Assembly (NCBI RefSeq): GCF_900100015.1
Contig: NZ_FNDD01000002.1
Location: 248,001 to 312,000 of the forward strand
Reading direction: 5' to 3'
From: Vibrio xiamenensis
GTDB lineage: Bacteria; Pseudomonadota; Gammaproteobacteria; Enterobacterales; Vibrionaceae
DNA length: 64,000 nucleotides
This document shows, piece by piece, positions 17,603-26,369 of this stretch. A program made the translations under genes and the position numbers. The notes beneath the pieces were generated by a model that worked only from the letters and a program-made list of their open reading frames with translations, ran no database searches and was not told the DNA's origin. Each line of letters starts with the position of its first letter. Position 1 is the stretch's first letter.

Positions 17603-18460
17603 ATGACTTTACCCAAACTGAGCGCTCGCGCCGTGACAATGACGTCCGCCACGCTGCTCACTTTCGCTTGTACCGCCCTTCATGCTGAAGAAACCGCACC
17701 TAACGACCTACTTAACGCCACATTGTGGATGCAAAATTCGGTGGAATATAAAGCCAACGTACAAGGTATGTTCGCACTTGCTAAAATTCGTTTTGATGAG
17801 GCGTTAGCCAATAAAGACAGTACTGCTCTGCCTGAATTGCAAAAATCTGGCTACCAAAGCTTACCACCTGCGGTCATCGTCGACTGCGATGAGACGATTC
17901 TCGACAACAATGTGTACGAAGCGTATTTGGTCAAATATAACACCAGTTACAGCTCAAAAACTTGGTCTCAATACGTGCAAGACAAAGTCACCGAAGCGAT
18001 GCCCGGCGCGGTCGAGTTCGCCAATTACGTGACTTCAAAAGGCGCCAAGATCTTCTACATCACCAACCGTAAGCACAAAGACGAAGCGGCAACCTTTGAC
18101 AATATGCAATCGCTGGGTTTTCCGATGGACAGCAAAGTCGACACTTTGATGACCAAAGGTGAGCAACAAGATTGGGGCTCTAATAAGACCAGTCGCGATC
18201 AAGTGGTGGCCAATCAATATCGCGTGGTGTTGATGGTGGGTGATAACCTCGGCGACTTTACCGATCCATCAGGTAGCCCTGAGCAGCGCCTCAAAACTTA
18301 TCAAGCCAACAGCAAACACTGGGGCAGCGACTGGATCATGATGCCAAACCCTGAATATGGCTCGTTTGAAAGTGCTGCATTTGGTGGCAACTGGAGCCTG
18401 AGTGGTGAAGAGCGCCGCGCACAGAAAATCAGCGCATTAAAAGTTTGGCAGCCTAAATAA
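17603..18460 (+). CDS. Class C (e(P4)-type) acid phosphatase, HAD superfamily
   Basis: An exported phosphomonoesterase/5'-nucleotidase of the OmpP4 group, used to dephosphorylate nucleotides outside the cytoplasm. Seen: 285 residues with a signal peptide ending ALHA-EE, the HAD nucleophile motif VIVDCDETILD with Asp94 and Asp96, the ITNRK threonine motif, and GDNLGDF as the acidic motif. The second of two in-frame ATGs is chosen: AGGA lies 8 bases before 17603 but only 2 before 17597. There is a Cys in the signal segment, but the lipobox is poor, so soluble periplasmic rather than lipoprotein is more likely. Monocistronic with its own terminator. Confidence 0.92.
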   Translation: MTLPKLSARAVTMTSATLLTFACTALHAEETAPNDLLNATLWMQNSVEYKANVQGMFALAKIRFDEALANKDSTALPELQKSGYQSLPPAVIVDCDETILDNNVYEAYLVKYNTSYSSKTWSQYVQDKVTEAMPGAVEFANYVTSKGAKIFYITNRKHKDEAATFDNMQSLGFPMDSKVDTLMTKGEQQDWGSNKTSRDQVVANQYRVVLMVGDNLGDFTDPSGSPEQRLKTYQANSKHWGSDWIMMPNPEYGSFESAAFGGNWSLSGEERRAQKISALKVWQPK

Positions 18461-18479
18461 ATCACCGTCGCCAAGGATA

Positions 18480-18508
18480 AAAAAACAGGGCTAAATGCCC
18501 TGTTTTTT
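18480..18508 (+). terminator. Terminator of acid phosphatase
   Basis: AAAAAACAGGG-ctaaatg-CCCTGTTTTTT, symmetrical, so it could also stop leftward transcription from the diguanylate cyclase gene. Confidence 0.92.
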
Positions 18509-18540
18509 GCGCGCCAAAACGCCATATGTTTCGCTTCAAT

Positions 18541-18615
18541 ACTTTATCTACAAAGACTTTGTCTATAAATGCTTTATCGATAAGTACATTGGCTACAACT
18601 GCCTTGGCTATAAAT
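18541..18615. repeat. Five degenerate 15-base tandem units
   Basis: Units of 15 bases in register at 18541, 18556, 18571, 18586 and 18601, of the form [ag]ctttRtctataaaN (for example ACTTTATCTACAAAG and ACTTTGTCTATAAAT). The last unit overlaps the final codons of the diguanylate cyclase gene. Confidence 0.75.
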
Positions 18616-20554
18616 GAACCAGGTCAGCGTCAATTATCGCATCTTTAATCTCATCACAATATTCCACTCGATTACGGCCATTAAATTTAGCTCGGTACAA
18701 AGCAGAATCAGCATTGCTTATCAGATCTTCTACGCGCGTTTCCGGCTCTGGAATCCCCCAACAAACCCCAATACTGATGGTAATACTGATGTCGCTGTAG
18801 CGCTGGCATTCAATACGACTCACCGCTTGGCGAATGTTCTCAGCGAGATCGAGCGTGGTACTCAGTGTTTGGCCAAGAATAAACAAACAAAACTCTTCGC
18901 CACCATAGCGGCCGACGAGGTCACAATCGCGGGTAACGAACTGCTTAAAAAGCTGCGCGACATGCTGTAAACATTCATCACCAACTTGATGTCCGTAGTC
19001 GTCATTGAGCTTCTTAAAATGATCAATGTCTAGCATCATAATCGCCAAGGACTGTTGCTCGCGCTGCGCACGTTGCAAAGCATGTAATAAGCGCTCATCC
19101 AAATAGCCGCGATTCGCTACTTTGGTTAAGGCATCGGTATGTGAGCGTTCGCTAAGTTCCAGATTGGCTTGCTCAAGCGAGCTCAAAGCCAGCTTCAACT
19201 CACGGGTTTTGCGCTCAACTTCCATGGTAAGAATATCTTTGGTTTGACGCTCCATCTCCAGCCATTGCAGCTGCATTTGAGCTTCGCGCGCATAAGACTG
19301 CTGCGCTTTGTTCTCCATCATCAGCGCCTGCTCTTGAGCAATAAGCTTTTCTCGTCTGCTGCGACTCACGCGCTCGGCGACCGCCATCGAAAGAAACAGC
19401 AATTCAACGCCAAATCCACCCGCTTGAAGATACAAAATGCCGCCCCAGTAACCAAACCAGTCAAGCAGACTTGCCAGCATTACCCCGGTAATGCAGATAA
19501 GTGGCCCCCACCCCAAGGTTAAATACTTTGCTGATATATCACCGCGATACCAGAGGTAGGAGGAAGACAACATCGCGCCAGAGCAGGTCAATACGCCAAG
19601 AAAATCGGAAAACATAAACAACTTTTGGTTAGAAAAAAGGGTCATGGCGACCAACATCAGCGACCAAAGCAACCGCCCACAATAGTTGATTTGTAGCACC
19701 CATCCGCCGTACTGCTGCAAATTAAGAAACTCGCGGCTAAACAAAGCTGCAGCCAGAAAACACGCGGTCGAACTCATGCCGTAAATATGTTGATTAAGCC
19801 AAGACGATTCCGACCAAAAATACGCCAGCCCCACACCGGTTGTCGCGAAGGTGTAACAAGCGATGCACACCACATACAGCGTGTAGTAACCGTACTTTTC
19901 ATCTCTGAGGAACAGAAATAGCCACAAGTTATAACTGAGCAGCGCGATAAGCATGCCGAAAAAAGTGCCAATTAAAAGGTTATGGCTGCTTACCCAATGT
20001 CGGTAACTCTGGTCGCTATAGATGGCAATTGGAACCACGAGGTTTGCGGTACTTTCGACGCGGATATAGATTTCAAGATTGGCGTGAGGAGGAATTTGAA
20101 TCGGCAGCACATGAGGAAACGGGTCCACACCACTTTGATAGGAGGCCCAATTTGAAATTTGCATATCCGATAACCATCGATGGCTGTAATTATCGTAGAC
20201 ATGCAGAGAGACATTTTGAAGCATCGGCCAACCCAATTTGATGATCCATTTGGACTCGGAATTGAGTTGAGAATCAAGCTGGAATCTAAGCCATAGAGAT
20301 TTATCAACACTGCCTAAATTAAGCGTCGAATCCTCGGAAGTTTCCCATAACTGGCCACGCAGGGCATCAAGGGTCAGCTCATCGTCAGAGCCTTGCGGCT
20401 CGAGCCAATATTGCAAGTCTTGAATATGGCCAATTTTTTCTGTCGCGTGCGATAGTAAGACTTCGGCCCTAACTCGCGACAACCCCAATTCATGATTTGA
20501 AAAAGTGCATAACCACCCTATCAAGATCACAAACAGATAACTAAAACATTTCAT
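18608..20554 (-). CDS. Diguanylate cyclase with 7TMR-DISM sensor
   Basis: A 648-residue inner-membrane enzyme making cyclic di-GMP. Seen: signal peptide, a periplasmic beta-rich sensor of the 7TMR-DISMED2 type (about residues 40-180), seven membrane segments (about 190-390), a coiled coil (about 400-475), then a GGDEF domain. The active-site loop is GGEEF (about residue 550), and RDCD sits five residues before it, an RxxD product-inhibition I-site. Both features predict an active, feedback-inhibited cyclase. DISM sensors commonly bind carbohydrates or small molecules; the ligand here is unknown. Monocistronic; its stop codon lies in the 15-base repeat array. Confidence 0.93.
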   Translation of the reverse strand: MKCFSYLFVILIGWLCTFSNHELGLSRVRAEVLLSHATEKIGHIQDLQYWLEPQGSDDELTLDALRGQLWETSEDSTLNLGSVDKSLWLRFQLDSQLNSESKWIIKLGWPMLQNVSLHVYDNYSHRWLSDMQISNWASYQSGVDPFPHVLPIQIPPHANLEIYIRVESTANLVVPIAIYSDQSYRHWVSSHNLLIGTFFGMLIALLSYNLWLFLFLRDEKYGYYTLYVVCIACYTFATTGVGLAYFWSESSWLNQHIYGMSSTACFLAAALFSREFLNLQQYGGWVLQINYCGRLLWSLMLVAMTLFSNQKLFMFSDFLGVLTCSGAMLSSSYLWYRGDISAKYLTLGWGPLICITGVMLASLLDWFGYWGGILYLQAGGFGVELLFLSMAVAERVSRSRREKLIAQEQALMMENKAQQSYAREAQMQLQWLEMERQTKDILTMEVERKTRELKLALSSLEQANLELSERSHTDALTKVANRGYLDERLLHALQRAQREQQSLAIMMLDIDHFKKLNDDYGHQVGDECLQHVAQLFKQFVTRDCDLVGRYGGEEFCLFILGQTLSTTLDLAENIRQAVSRIECQRYSDISITISIGVCWGIPEPETRVEDLISNADSALYRAKFNGRNRVEYCDEIKDAIIDADLVHL

Positions 20555-20784
20555 TTACAACAGCCACTAACAATTTATTATTTTTATGGATTAATATCCC
20601 ACATAACATAATTATTAATAATAGAGTTGTAAATACTGTAATTTAGATTGTTAGTTATCATTTATAAGGAATGGCTATAATTCTAATATATTAGATGGAT
20701 TTTCGTACTTTCCTTTTTTAGTACTTGCGTAATTATTCAAATAGTTAACTTACCAATGCATGGAATTTACCCGTCTGCAGAATT

Positions 20785-20816
20785 CAGCGCTTACTCGCCA
20801 AAGCCAACAAGCGCTG
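20785..20816 (-). terminator. Weak stem-loop after SDR gene
   Basis: Arms CAGCGCTT/AAGCGCTG around 16 bases, just past the SDR stop; no T-run. The AT-rich 20555-20784 stretch contains no gene I can support and should hold the cyclase promoter. Confidence 0.35.
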
Positions 20817-20822
20817 ACTGAG

Positions 20823-21578
20823 TTACAACATCATACCGCCAGACGCTTCAATGCGTTGGCCCGTCACCCACTCAAAACCTTGGCTAAACAGCCCTGCGAT
20901 AATTTTACCGATATCTTCGGCTTCGCCCACGCGCCCTAAAGCGGTCACCGATGCCACCATCGTTTGCGCTTGATCATTATCGCGAATCGCGCCACCACGA
21001 AAATCGGTTGCAATCGCGCCCGGAGCAAGGGTATTGACGCGAATGCCGCGCGCGGCAAACTCTTTCGCCATATAGCGCGTCATCACCTCAACCGCACCTT
21101 TTGCCATCGCATATGGCCCGGACCCCGGAAAGGTAAAGCGCGCGAGCCCAGAGGAAACATTGACAATATGGCCTCCTTTCTCAATAAGGTCCAATATTGC
21201 CTGAGTAAAGAAAAATGGCCCTTTGACATGGATGTTATACATCTCATCAAGCTGCTCAACGCTGGTTTGTTCAACCATGGCGTGAATACCGGTGCCGGCA
21301 TTATTGAGCAGATAATCCAATCGCTCACGGCCGAAATGGCTCTTGAGCGAGGTTTGCAATTGTTCAGCAAAAGCGGCAAAAGATGCCACGTCTCTAGTAT
21401 CACACTGCAAAGCTAGGGCTTTTCGTCCTTTGGCTTCAATCTCAGCGACTACTTGCTGCGCTGCTGATTGATTTTGATGATAAGTGACAATGATGTCTAC
21501 GCCTTGATCGGCCAAAGCCAGAGCGCCTGCGCGCCCAAGTCCGCGGCTACCGCCAGTGATTAGTGCTAGTTGACTCAT
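20823..21578 (-). CDS. Short-chain dehydrogenase/reductase
   Basis: A 251-residue NAD(P)-dependent classical SDR. Seen: cofactor motif GGSRGLGR (residues 9-16), LNNAGTG (91-97), catalytic Ser142/143, Tyr156 and Lys160 (YAMAK), and the IRVNTLAPGAIATD block. It resembles 3-oxoacyl-ACP reductase-like SDRs, but no fatty-acid genes adjoin, so the substrate is open. Divergent from a LysR regulator that most likely controls it. Confidence 0.88.
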   Translation of the reverse strand: MSQLALITGGSRGLGRAGALALADQGVDIIVTYHQNQSAAQQVVAEIEAKGRKALALQCDTRDVASFAAFAEQLQTSLKSHFGRERLDYLLNNAGTGIHAMVEQTSVEQLDEMYNIHVKGPFFFTQAILDLIEKGGHIVNVSSGLARFTFPGSGPYAMAKGAVEVMTRYMAKEFAARGIRVNTLAPGAIATDFRGGAIRDNDQAQTMVASVTALGRVGEAEDIGKIIAGLFSQGFEWVTGQRIEASGGMML

Positions 21579-21687
21579 AAACTACCCTTTTCGTTGGTTT
21601 GCTAAGTGTATTGTTGATTTGGTGAGTGGATAGTCATCAGTTTAGGTCGCATTAATAGCTTGAAAAATAGCAACAATAAGATAAGAC

Positions 21688-21706
21688 TGTTCACATAAAA
21701 TGAACA
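21688..21706. promoter_or_regulatory. Candidate LysR operator
   Basis: TGTTCA, 7 bases, TGAACA: a perfect dyad 12 bases before the LysR start in the shared divergent promoter. Its position suits autorepression and control of the SDR gene. Confidence 0.5.
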
Positions 21707-21718
21707 ATAGGTAATTTG

Positions 21719-22621
21719 ATGGATAAAATTGAAACCATGAAGCGCTTTGTCGCGGTGGCGCAAACCGGCAGTTTTACCTCCGCCTCAGAGCAGCTTAATG
21801 TGCCAAAATCGGCGATTTCTACCTCGGTTAGCCGCTTAGAAGACCACCTCAACACTCGGCTGTTGCACCGTAGCACGCGGCGTGTGTCACTCACCGAGGC
21901 GGGCGAGCGCTATTACCCTCAGTGCCTTGCACTGCTTACTGAACTCGAAGGATTAGAAACTCAATTTCAAGGTGAGAGCGCGGCGCTCAGCGGCGTGCTG
22001 AAACTCGATATGCCAAGCCGATTTTTTTCCACTTTAGTGGCGCCGCATCTGACTGACTGGTTTGCTCGCTACCCTGACACCCAAATTCGCCTGCTTGGCG
22101 CCGATTATCGAATCGACCCGATTAAGGAACAAGTGGACTGCGTTATTCGCGCTGGAAAGCTGCAAGACAGCGAAATGATTGCTCGGCCACTTGGCGAAAT
22201 GACCATGCTCAACTGTGTCAGCCCAAGCTATATTGAGCGTTTTGGCACGCCACTCACTTTAGCGCACTTAAGCGAGCACTACGTAGTGGATTACGCGCCA
22301 AGCCTGCGCCAACCACAACTCGGTTTTGAGTATTATGCCGATGGTCAAACTCATTATGTAAAGACCCGCAGCTTTATCTCCGTCAGCACCACAGATGCGT
22401 ATTTAAGCGCGTGTCTCAATGGTCTTGGTATCATTCAGCTGCCAGCAAGTGGTGTAGAGCAACAGATACGAAGCGGTGAATTGATTGAAGTGTTAAGCGA
22501 CTATCGCTGCGAATCGATGCCAATCGCCGCGCTTTATCCATCGCGGCGCCAGCAGCCTAAGCGGCTAAGTGAATTTCTTAATTGGCTCTCGAGCATTATT
22601 GCCCAACACCCGCGCTACTAA
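21719..22621 (+). CDS. LysR-family transcriptional regulator
   Basis: A 300-residue regulator: N-terminal winged helix-turn-helix (about residues 1-60, TGSFTSASEQLNVPKSAIST) and a C-terminal periplasmic-binding-like effector domain. It resembles the CrgA/AaeR-type subgroup. The ATG at 21719 is taken, as the codon before it is TTG and AGG lies 8 bases upstream. Divergent with the SDR gene, the usual target layout for this family. Confidence 0.9.
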   Translation: MDKIETMKRFVAVAQTGSFTSASEQLNVPKSAISTSVSRLEDHLNTRLLHRSTRRVSLTEAGERYYPQCLALLTELEGLETQFQGESAALSGVLKLDMPSRFFSTLVAPHLTDWFARYPDTQIRLLGADYRIDPIKEQVDCVIRAGKLQDSEMIARPLGEMTMLNCVSPSYIERFGTPLTLAHLSEHYVVDYAPSLRQPQLGFEYYADGQTHYVKTRSFISVSTTDAYLSACLNGLGIIQLPASGVEQQIRSGELIEVLSDYRCESMPIAALYPSRRQQPKRLSEFLNWLSSIIAQHPRY

Positions 22622-22719
22622 CCCAGTTTTGGCCAAACCTTGCTGCCAATGACAGAACAACAGCGCCGAACTTCCAAACTCATCCGGCAAAGCATTTCGT
22701 GAAAGGAAACCGTCAGAGT

Positions 22720-22741
22720 AAGCCGCTAAACTAAGCGGCTT
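22720..22741 (-). terminator. Hairpin at end of iron ABC operon
   Basis: AAGCCGCT/AGCGGCTT arms overlapping the stop of the ATPase gene; no clear T-run on the minus strand. It separates the convergent LysR and ABC genes. Confidence 0.35.
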
Positions 22742-23507
22742 GATTAGAACGTAAAGTACGCACAAACGGTACGCCACTTTCATCGCAAAAGACCTGCGCT
22801 TTGACGTTATAGATATCTTCAACCAGTTCAGCGGTGAGTATTTGTTTCGGGTCGCCGGTGGCAACCAGCTCGCCGCCTTTGAGCACCAATAGATTATCGG
22901 CATACTGCGCGGCAAGGTTGAGATCGTGTAATACCATGACCGTGGTGTAATTATGCTGCTGGGTTTGCTGGCGAAGATGCTCTAGCAGCACATGCTGGTA
23001 ATGAAGATCAAGCGCGCTCACTGGCTCATCGAGCATCATAATTTGCGGTTTACGCATCAGCGCTTGAGCAAAGAGCATCATCTGGCACTGCCCGCCGCTT
23101 AAGGTGCGCACATCTCGGTTGGCAAGATGCGCAAGCCCCATACTATCGAGAATATCCAACGCTTCACTAAGCAGGGTTTCATCGACACGCAAACTCAGCG
23201 CATCGATGCGGCCAAGTAGAATCACTTCCACCACACTCAGGCCAATATCAAAATGGATATCTTGCGGCATATAACCAAACCGCGAACGCCATTTAGCCAA
23301 GGTTTTTGGCGTTAGATGCTCATCACCAAAACCAATATCACCACTGTCGACTTTGATGTCGCCAAAGAGGGTTTTCAGCAGCGTGCTTTTACCCGTGCCA
23401 TTTGGACCAAGAATCGCGGTGACTTGCCCTGGCTTGAGCGTAAAACTGACATCGCGCGCCAGCACTAAGCTGCCAAATTGCAAATTCAGATTGTTCACTT
23501 TGAGCAT
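22731..23507 (-). CDS. Iron-type ABC transporter, ATP-binding protein
   Basis: A 258-residue ATPase of the FecE/BtuD class that powers uptake of iron chelates, haem or cobalamin. Seen: Walker A GPNGTGKST (residues 34-42), Q-loop in YMPQDIHFD, signature LSGGQ (near 135) and Walker B IMMLDEPVSALD, H-loop VLHDLN. It lies 2 bases after the permease stop, so both genes are translationally coupled. With the divergent binding protein it forms a complete importer apart from an outer-membrane receptor, which is not in the window. Confidence 0.92.
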   Translation of the reverse strand: MLKVNNLNLQFGSLVLARDVSFTLKPGQVTAILGPNGTGKSTLLKTLFGDIKVDSGDIGFGDEHLTPKTLAKWRSRFGYMPQDIHFDIGLSVVEVILLGRIDALSLRVDETLLSEALDILDSMGLAHLANRDVRTLSGGQCQMMLFAQALMRKPQIMMLDEPVSALDLHYQHVLLEHLRQQTQQHNYTTVMVLHDLNLAAQYADNLLVLKGGELVATGDPKQILTAELVEDIYNVKAQVFCDESGVPFVRTLRSNQAA

Positions 23508-23509
23508 GA

Positions 23510-24565
23510 TTAACCTCGCCTTGCGATGATCAGCCAGAAGAAAAACGGCACGCCGATGATCGCGGTGACAATGCCAATCGGAAACAGTGCGCCCGGTACA
23601 ATGCTTTTAGACAGTACTGACGCCGCCGACAGCAAAAACGCACCAATTAAAAATGACAATGGTAAAAAGAAGCGCTGATCTTCACCGACCAAAATTTTGG
23701 CAATATTGGGGGCAACAATACCGATAAAACCGATAATGCCGACAAAACTGGTGACGGTCGCGGTCATCACAGCAACGATAAACAGCGTCTTAAGCCGCAG
23801 CTTCGTGACGTTCACACCGACGCTTTTAGCGCGCTCTTCACCCATGCGCAGCGCGGTCAGTTTCCAGGAATCTTGCAGCAAGAGTAAAAAACCGCCAATC
23901 ACCACCACAGCGGTAATCGCTAAGTTCGTCCAAGTAGCTTTAGAAAGGCTGCCAAAAAGCCAAAACAGAATTTGTTGGCTCAGCTCTGGCGACGAAATAA
24001 ATTGCACCAACGACAGAAGCGATTGGAACAAAAACAGCAGCGCAATACCCGCCAGGATCAATTGCCCAGAACTGATATGGCGCATTGAGGCCAACGCAAA
24101 CAAAAAGCACGCCGACAACATGCAGCACAAGAACGCGCCAATCGGCACGGCGTACATACCATTCATGCCAAGCGACCCGACATACAAGGTGATCGCAGCG
24201 CCAAACCCCGCAGCCGCCGCCATACCGAGTGTGTATGGGCTCGCCATTGGGTTATTCAAAAGCGTCTGCATTTCGGCGCCGCCAACACCCAGCGACCCAC
24301 CGACAATGATCGCCATCAGCGCAATCGGCAGACGTAAGTTGGTGACGATAACATGGGTTGAACGATCAACTTGAAACGGCAAACCGATAAATTCCAGCAG
24401 CGCGTTAATCACTTTAGAGGCGTCAAGCATCGATGGACCAGTCATGATATCGAGGACAAAACTGACCAATAAAATCGCGCCAAAACCTGAAATAACCATC
24501 AAGCGGCGGCGTTCACTCTTTCTTTGTTGTTCAATGGCTTGCAAAAGTATCGTCGAAGGCGACAT
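23510..24565 (-). CDS. Iron-type ABC transporter, FecCD permease
   Basis: A 351-residue inner-membrane permease of the FecCD family with about ten membrane segments. Seen: GGSLGVGGAEMQTLLNNPMA near residue 90 (typical FecCD signature) followed by PYTLGMAAAAGFGAA, and FVGIIGFIGIVAPNIAKILV near the C-terminus, the ATPase-contact region. Only one permease is present, so it is expected to work as a homodimer. First gene of the leftward pair, divergent from the binding protein. Confidence 0.92.
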   Translation of the reverse strand: MSPSTILLQAIEQQRKSERRRLMVISGFGAILLVSFVLDIMTGPSMLDASKVINALLEFIGLPFQVDRSTHVIVTNLRLPIALMAIIVGGSLGVGGAEMQTLLNNPMASPYTLGMAAAAGFGAAITLYVGSLGMNGMYAVPIGAFLCCMLSACFLFALASMRHISSGQLILAGIALLFLFQSLLSLVQFISSPELSQQILFWLFGSLSKATWTNLAITAVVVIGGFLLLLQDSWKLTALRMGEERAKSVGVNVTKLRLKTLFIVAVMTATVTSFVGIIGFIGIVAPNIAKILVGEDQRFFLPLSFLIGAFLLSAASVLSKSIVPGALFPIGIVTAIIGVPFFFWLIIARRG

Positions 24566-24662
24566 TCGTGCGTTTCCTGTTTCAAGTTGAGCATCACCGA
24601 CTCACGAATATGCAACATTCGCAGTGGTGTTTTTTATTGCGCGCATGCTACCACAACAAGGT

Positions 24663-24681
24663 GATAATGAATATCAGTTAT
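24663..24681. promoter_or_regulatory. Fur box candidate 1
   Basis: GATAATGAATATCAGTTAT agrees well with the 19-base Fur consensus GATAATGATAATCATTATC. It lies in the divergent promoter of the iron-type ABC genes. Confidence 0.7.
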
Positions 24682-24695
24682 ATTTTTACACTTTG

Positions 24696-24714
24696 TTAAT
24701 GAGAATTGTTTGCA
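24696..24714. promoter_or_regulatory. Fur box candidate 2
   Basis: TTAATGAGAATTGTTTGCA contains the TGAGAAT half-site typical of Fur operators; 33 bases after box 1. Confidence 0.5.
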
Positions 24715-24820
24715 TAAGTTTTATTTACAAACTTATAATCAGCCGCGCTCAATGCCGTTTTGTGAGCGTGAAAATTTTAGTCATGGACGTAAATCACTCC
24801 AATAACAAAGGTTTTATTTG

Positions 24821-25903
24821 ATGTACAAACAACTTTTAAGCGTTGCAGCGCTTGCTTTTAGCTCTTTATCGTACGCACAAATGACCACAGTGACCGACGT
24901 GCTCGGTCGCGAAGTGACGTTTGATGCCCCCGCTCAGCGTGCGGTAGTCGGTTTCTATCCAGAAGACTACATGGCGATCGGTACCGAAGCCGCTTATGAC
25001 CATGTGGTCGGAATGTCGAAATACATTTGGCAAGCGCGTTCTGCGAACTGGGATCTGTACGTCAAACATCGCCCTTCGCTGGATAAAATTCCGGGCATTG
25101 GCCGCGTTGATACCAACACTTTCTCAGTTGAAAAAGTGATTAGCCTAAACCCAGACGTTCTAATGCTTGCTGATTGGCAGTTTAAAGCACTTGGCTCTGA
25201 TATTGAGCGAATTGAACAAGCAGGCATTCCCGTTTTGGTAGTTGATTACAACGCACAAACCGTTGAACGCCACGTGCGCAGTACTGAGCTGATTGGTGTG
25301 ATTACCGGTCAAAGCGAGCGTGCTAAACAGATCGCCAGCGAATATCAAAAAAATGCTGAGATGATCAGTGAACGTTTGGCAAAAGCCAATCTGCCAAAAC
25401 CTAAAGTCTATACCGAATATGGCGCTGCTGGTGTCAGCGAACTCGGTTATACCTTTGGCAAAAACATGTGGGGCGCGATTGCAACCATGGCCGGCGGTGA
25501 CAACATTGCTGCGCCATACGTTGAATGGTGGGGCAAAATGAACCCTGAGATGATCATTGCTGACAATCCAGATGTAATTGTGATGACAGGTTATGAATCA
25601 GGCAGCAGCGAAGATTCTATGCTGATGGGTCAAGGCGTTGACGAACAAGTTGCCAAGCAGCGCTTAGCGGGCTTTAAACAGCGCGTCGGTTGGTCATCAA
25701 TTAGCGCAGTTCAAAACAACCGCATGTACGCCGCCTACCACGGCGCGTGTCGTACTATTTTGGACGGCGCTATGATTCAGTTCTACGCTAAAGCTTTGTA
25801 TCCAGAGCTGTTTAAAGACCTTGAGCCAAACAAAGCTTACCAAGCGTTCTACAAAAAATACTTACCCGTTGAGCCACAAGGCACCTTTATGACTCAGCTG
25901 TAA
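24821..25903 (+). CDS. Iron-type ABC transporter, periplasmic binding protein
   Basis: A 360-residue exported binding protein of the helical-backbone (PF01497, FhuD/BtuF-like) class. Seen: signal peptide ending SSLSYAQ, an early TVTDVLGREVTFDAPAQRAV that is typical of the family, and SLNPDVLMLAD in the first lobe. Start at the ATG at 24821 (the codon before is TTG), with AAAGG nine bases upstream. Divergent from its permease and ATPase with two Fur-box candidates between, which supports an iron-linked ligand (ferric chelate or haem). The exact ligand is not deducible. Confidence 0.88.
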   Translation: MYKQLLSVAALAFSSLSYAQMTTVTDVLGREVTFDAPAQRAVVGFYPEDYMAIGTEAAYDHVVGMSKYIWQARSANWDLYVKHRPSLDKIPGIGRVDTNTFSVEKVISLNPDVLMLADWQFKALGSDIERIEQAGIPVLVVDYNAQTVERHVRSTELIGVITGQSERAKQIASEYQKNAEMISERLAKANLPKPKVYTEYGAAGVSELGYTFGKNMWGAIATMAGGDNIAAPYVEWWGKMNPEMIIADNPDVIVMTGYESGSSEDSMLMGQGVDEQVAKQRLAGFKQRVGWSSISAVQNNRMYAAYHGACRTILDGAMIQFYAKALYPELFKDLEPNKAYQAFYKKYLPVEPQGTFMTQL

Positions 25904-25927
25904 GTCGTTTAATACGATGCGCTTTGC

Positions 25928-25960
25928 AGCAGTCACCCCTATGCGGTGACTGCTGTTATT
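25928..25960 (+). terminator. Terminator of binding-protein gene
   Basis: AGCAGTCACC-cctatgc-GGTGACTGCT followed by GTTATT. Strong stem about 25 bases after the stop. Confidence 0.8.
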
Positions 25961-26025
25961 CAATAAACCGTCTATTAAATAAACCGTCGAGTTACCCGCC
26001 GCCGCGCGACTATTTTCTCACTCAG

Positions 26026-26070
26026 TCTTGTTTATCTCTGTCTTGTTTATCTCTGTCTTGTTTCTCAGCT
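26026..26070. repeat. Tandem 15-base repeat, about three units
   Basis: TCTTGTTTATCTCTG occurs twice head to tail (26026-26040 and 26041-26055), then a decayed third unit. It lies in the 466-base gap before the peptide ABC operon, which otherwise holds only promoter-type sequence. Confidence 0.85.
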
Positions 26071-26288
26071 TTTATCACAACCCACTGCGTCATCCCCTAT
26101 CAACATCGCTTATCAGCAACACATGGATAATGATGCTTTTATCACCAAAATAGGGCAAAAGTTCTGTTTTTAAACAAAACTGCTCAGTAATTCATCAGGA
26201 TTATGCTTTTTCGCTTCAAGCCATAGAAAAAAGTTATAGTTTGGTGACACAAAGCGATTGTTGTAACAATTTGTTTCGTTTATTTTCT

Positions 26289-26310
26289 AAATGTGATTTT
26301 CATCAACTTT
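26289..26310. promoter_or_regulatory. CRP-site candidate
   Basis: AAATGTGATTTTCATCAACTTT matches the CRP palindrome AAATGTGATCTAGATCACATTT well in the left half and partly in the right. About 60 bases before the peptide-type ABC operon; catabolite control would suit a nutrient importer. Confidence 0.5.
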
Positions 26311-26369
26311 TGTAGGATGCCGTTCTGCTCCTCGGTTGGATTAAAAAAACAGACTCGATTGGAAAATAA

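Noticed and set aside
23697-24374. A 225-codon open frame on the plus strand
   Set aside because: It lies fully antisense to the FecCD permease gene. Its composition is the usual shadow of a membrane-protein gene, and it has no family similarity.
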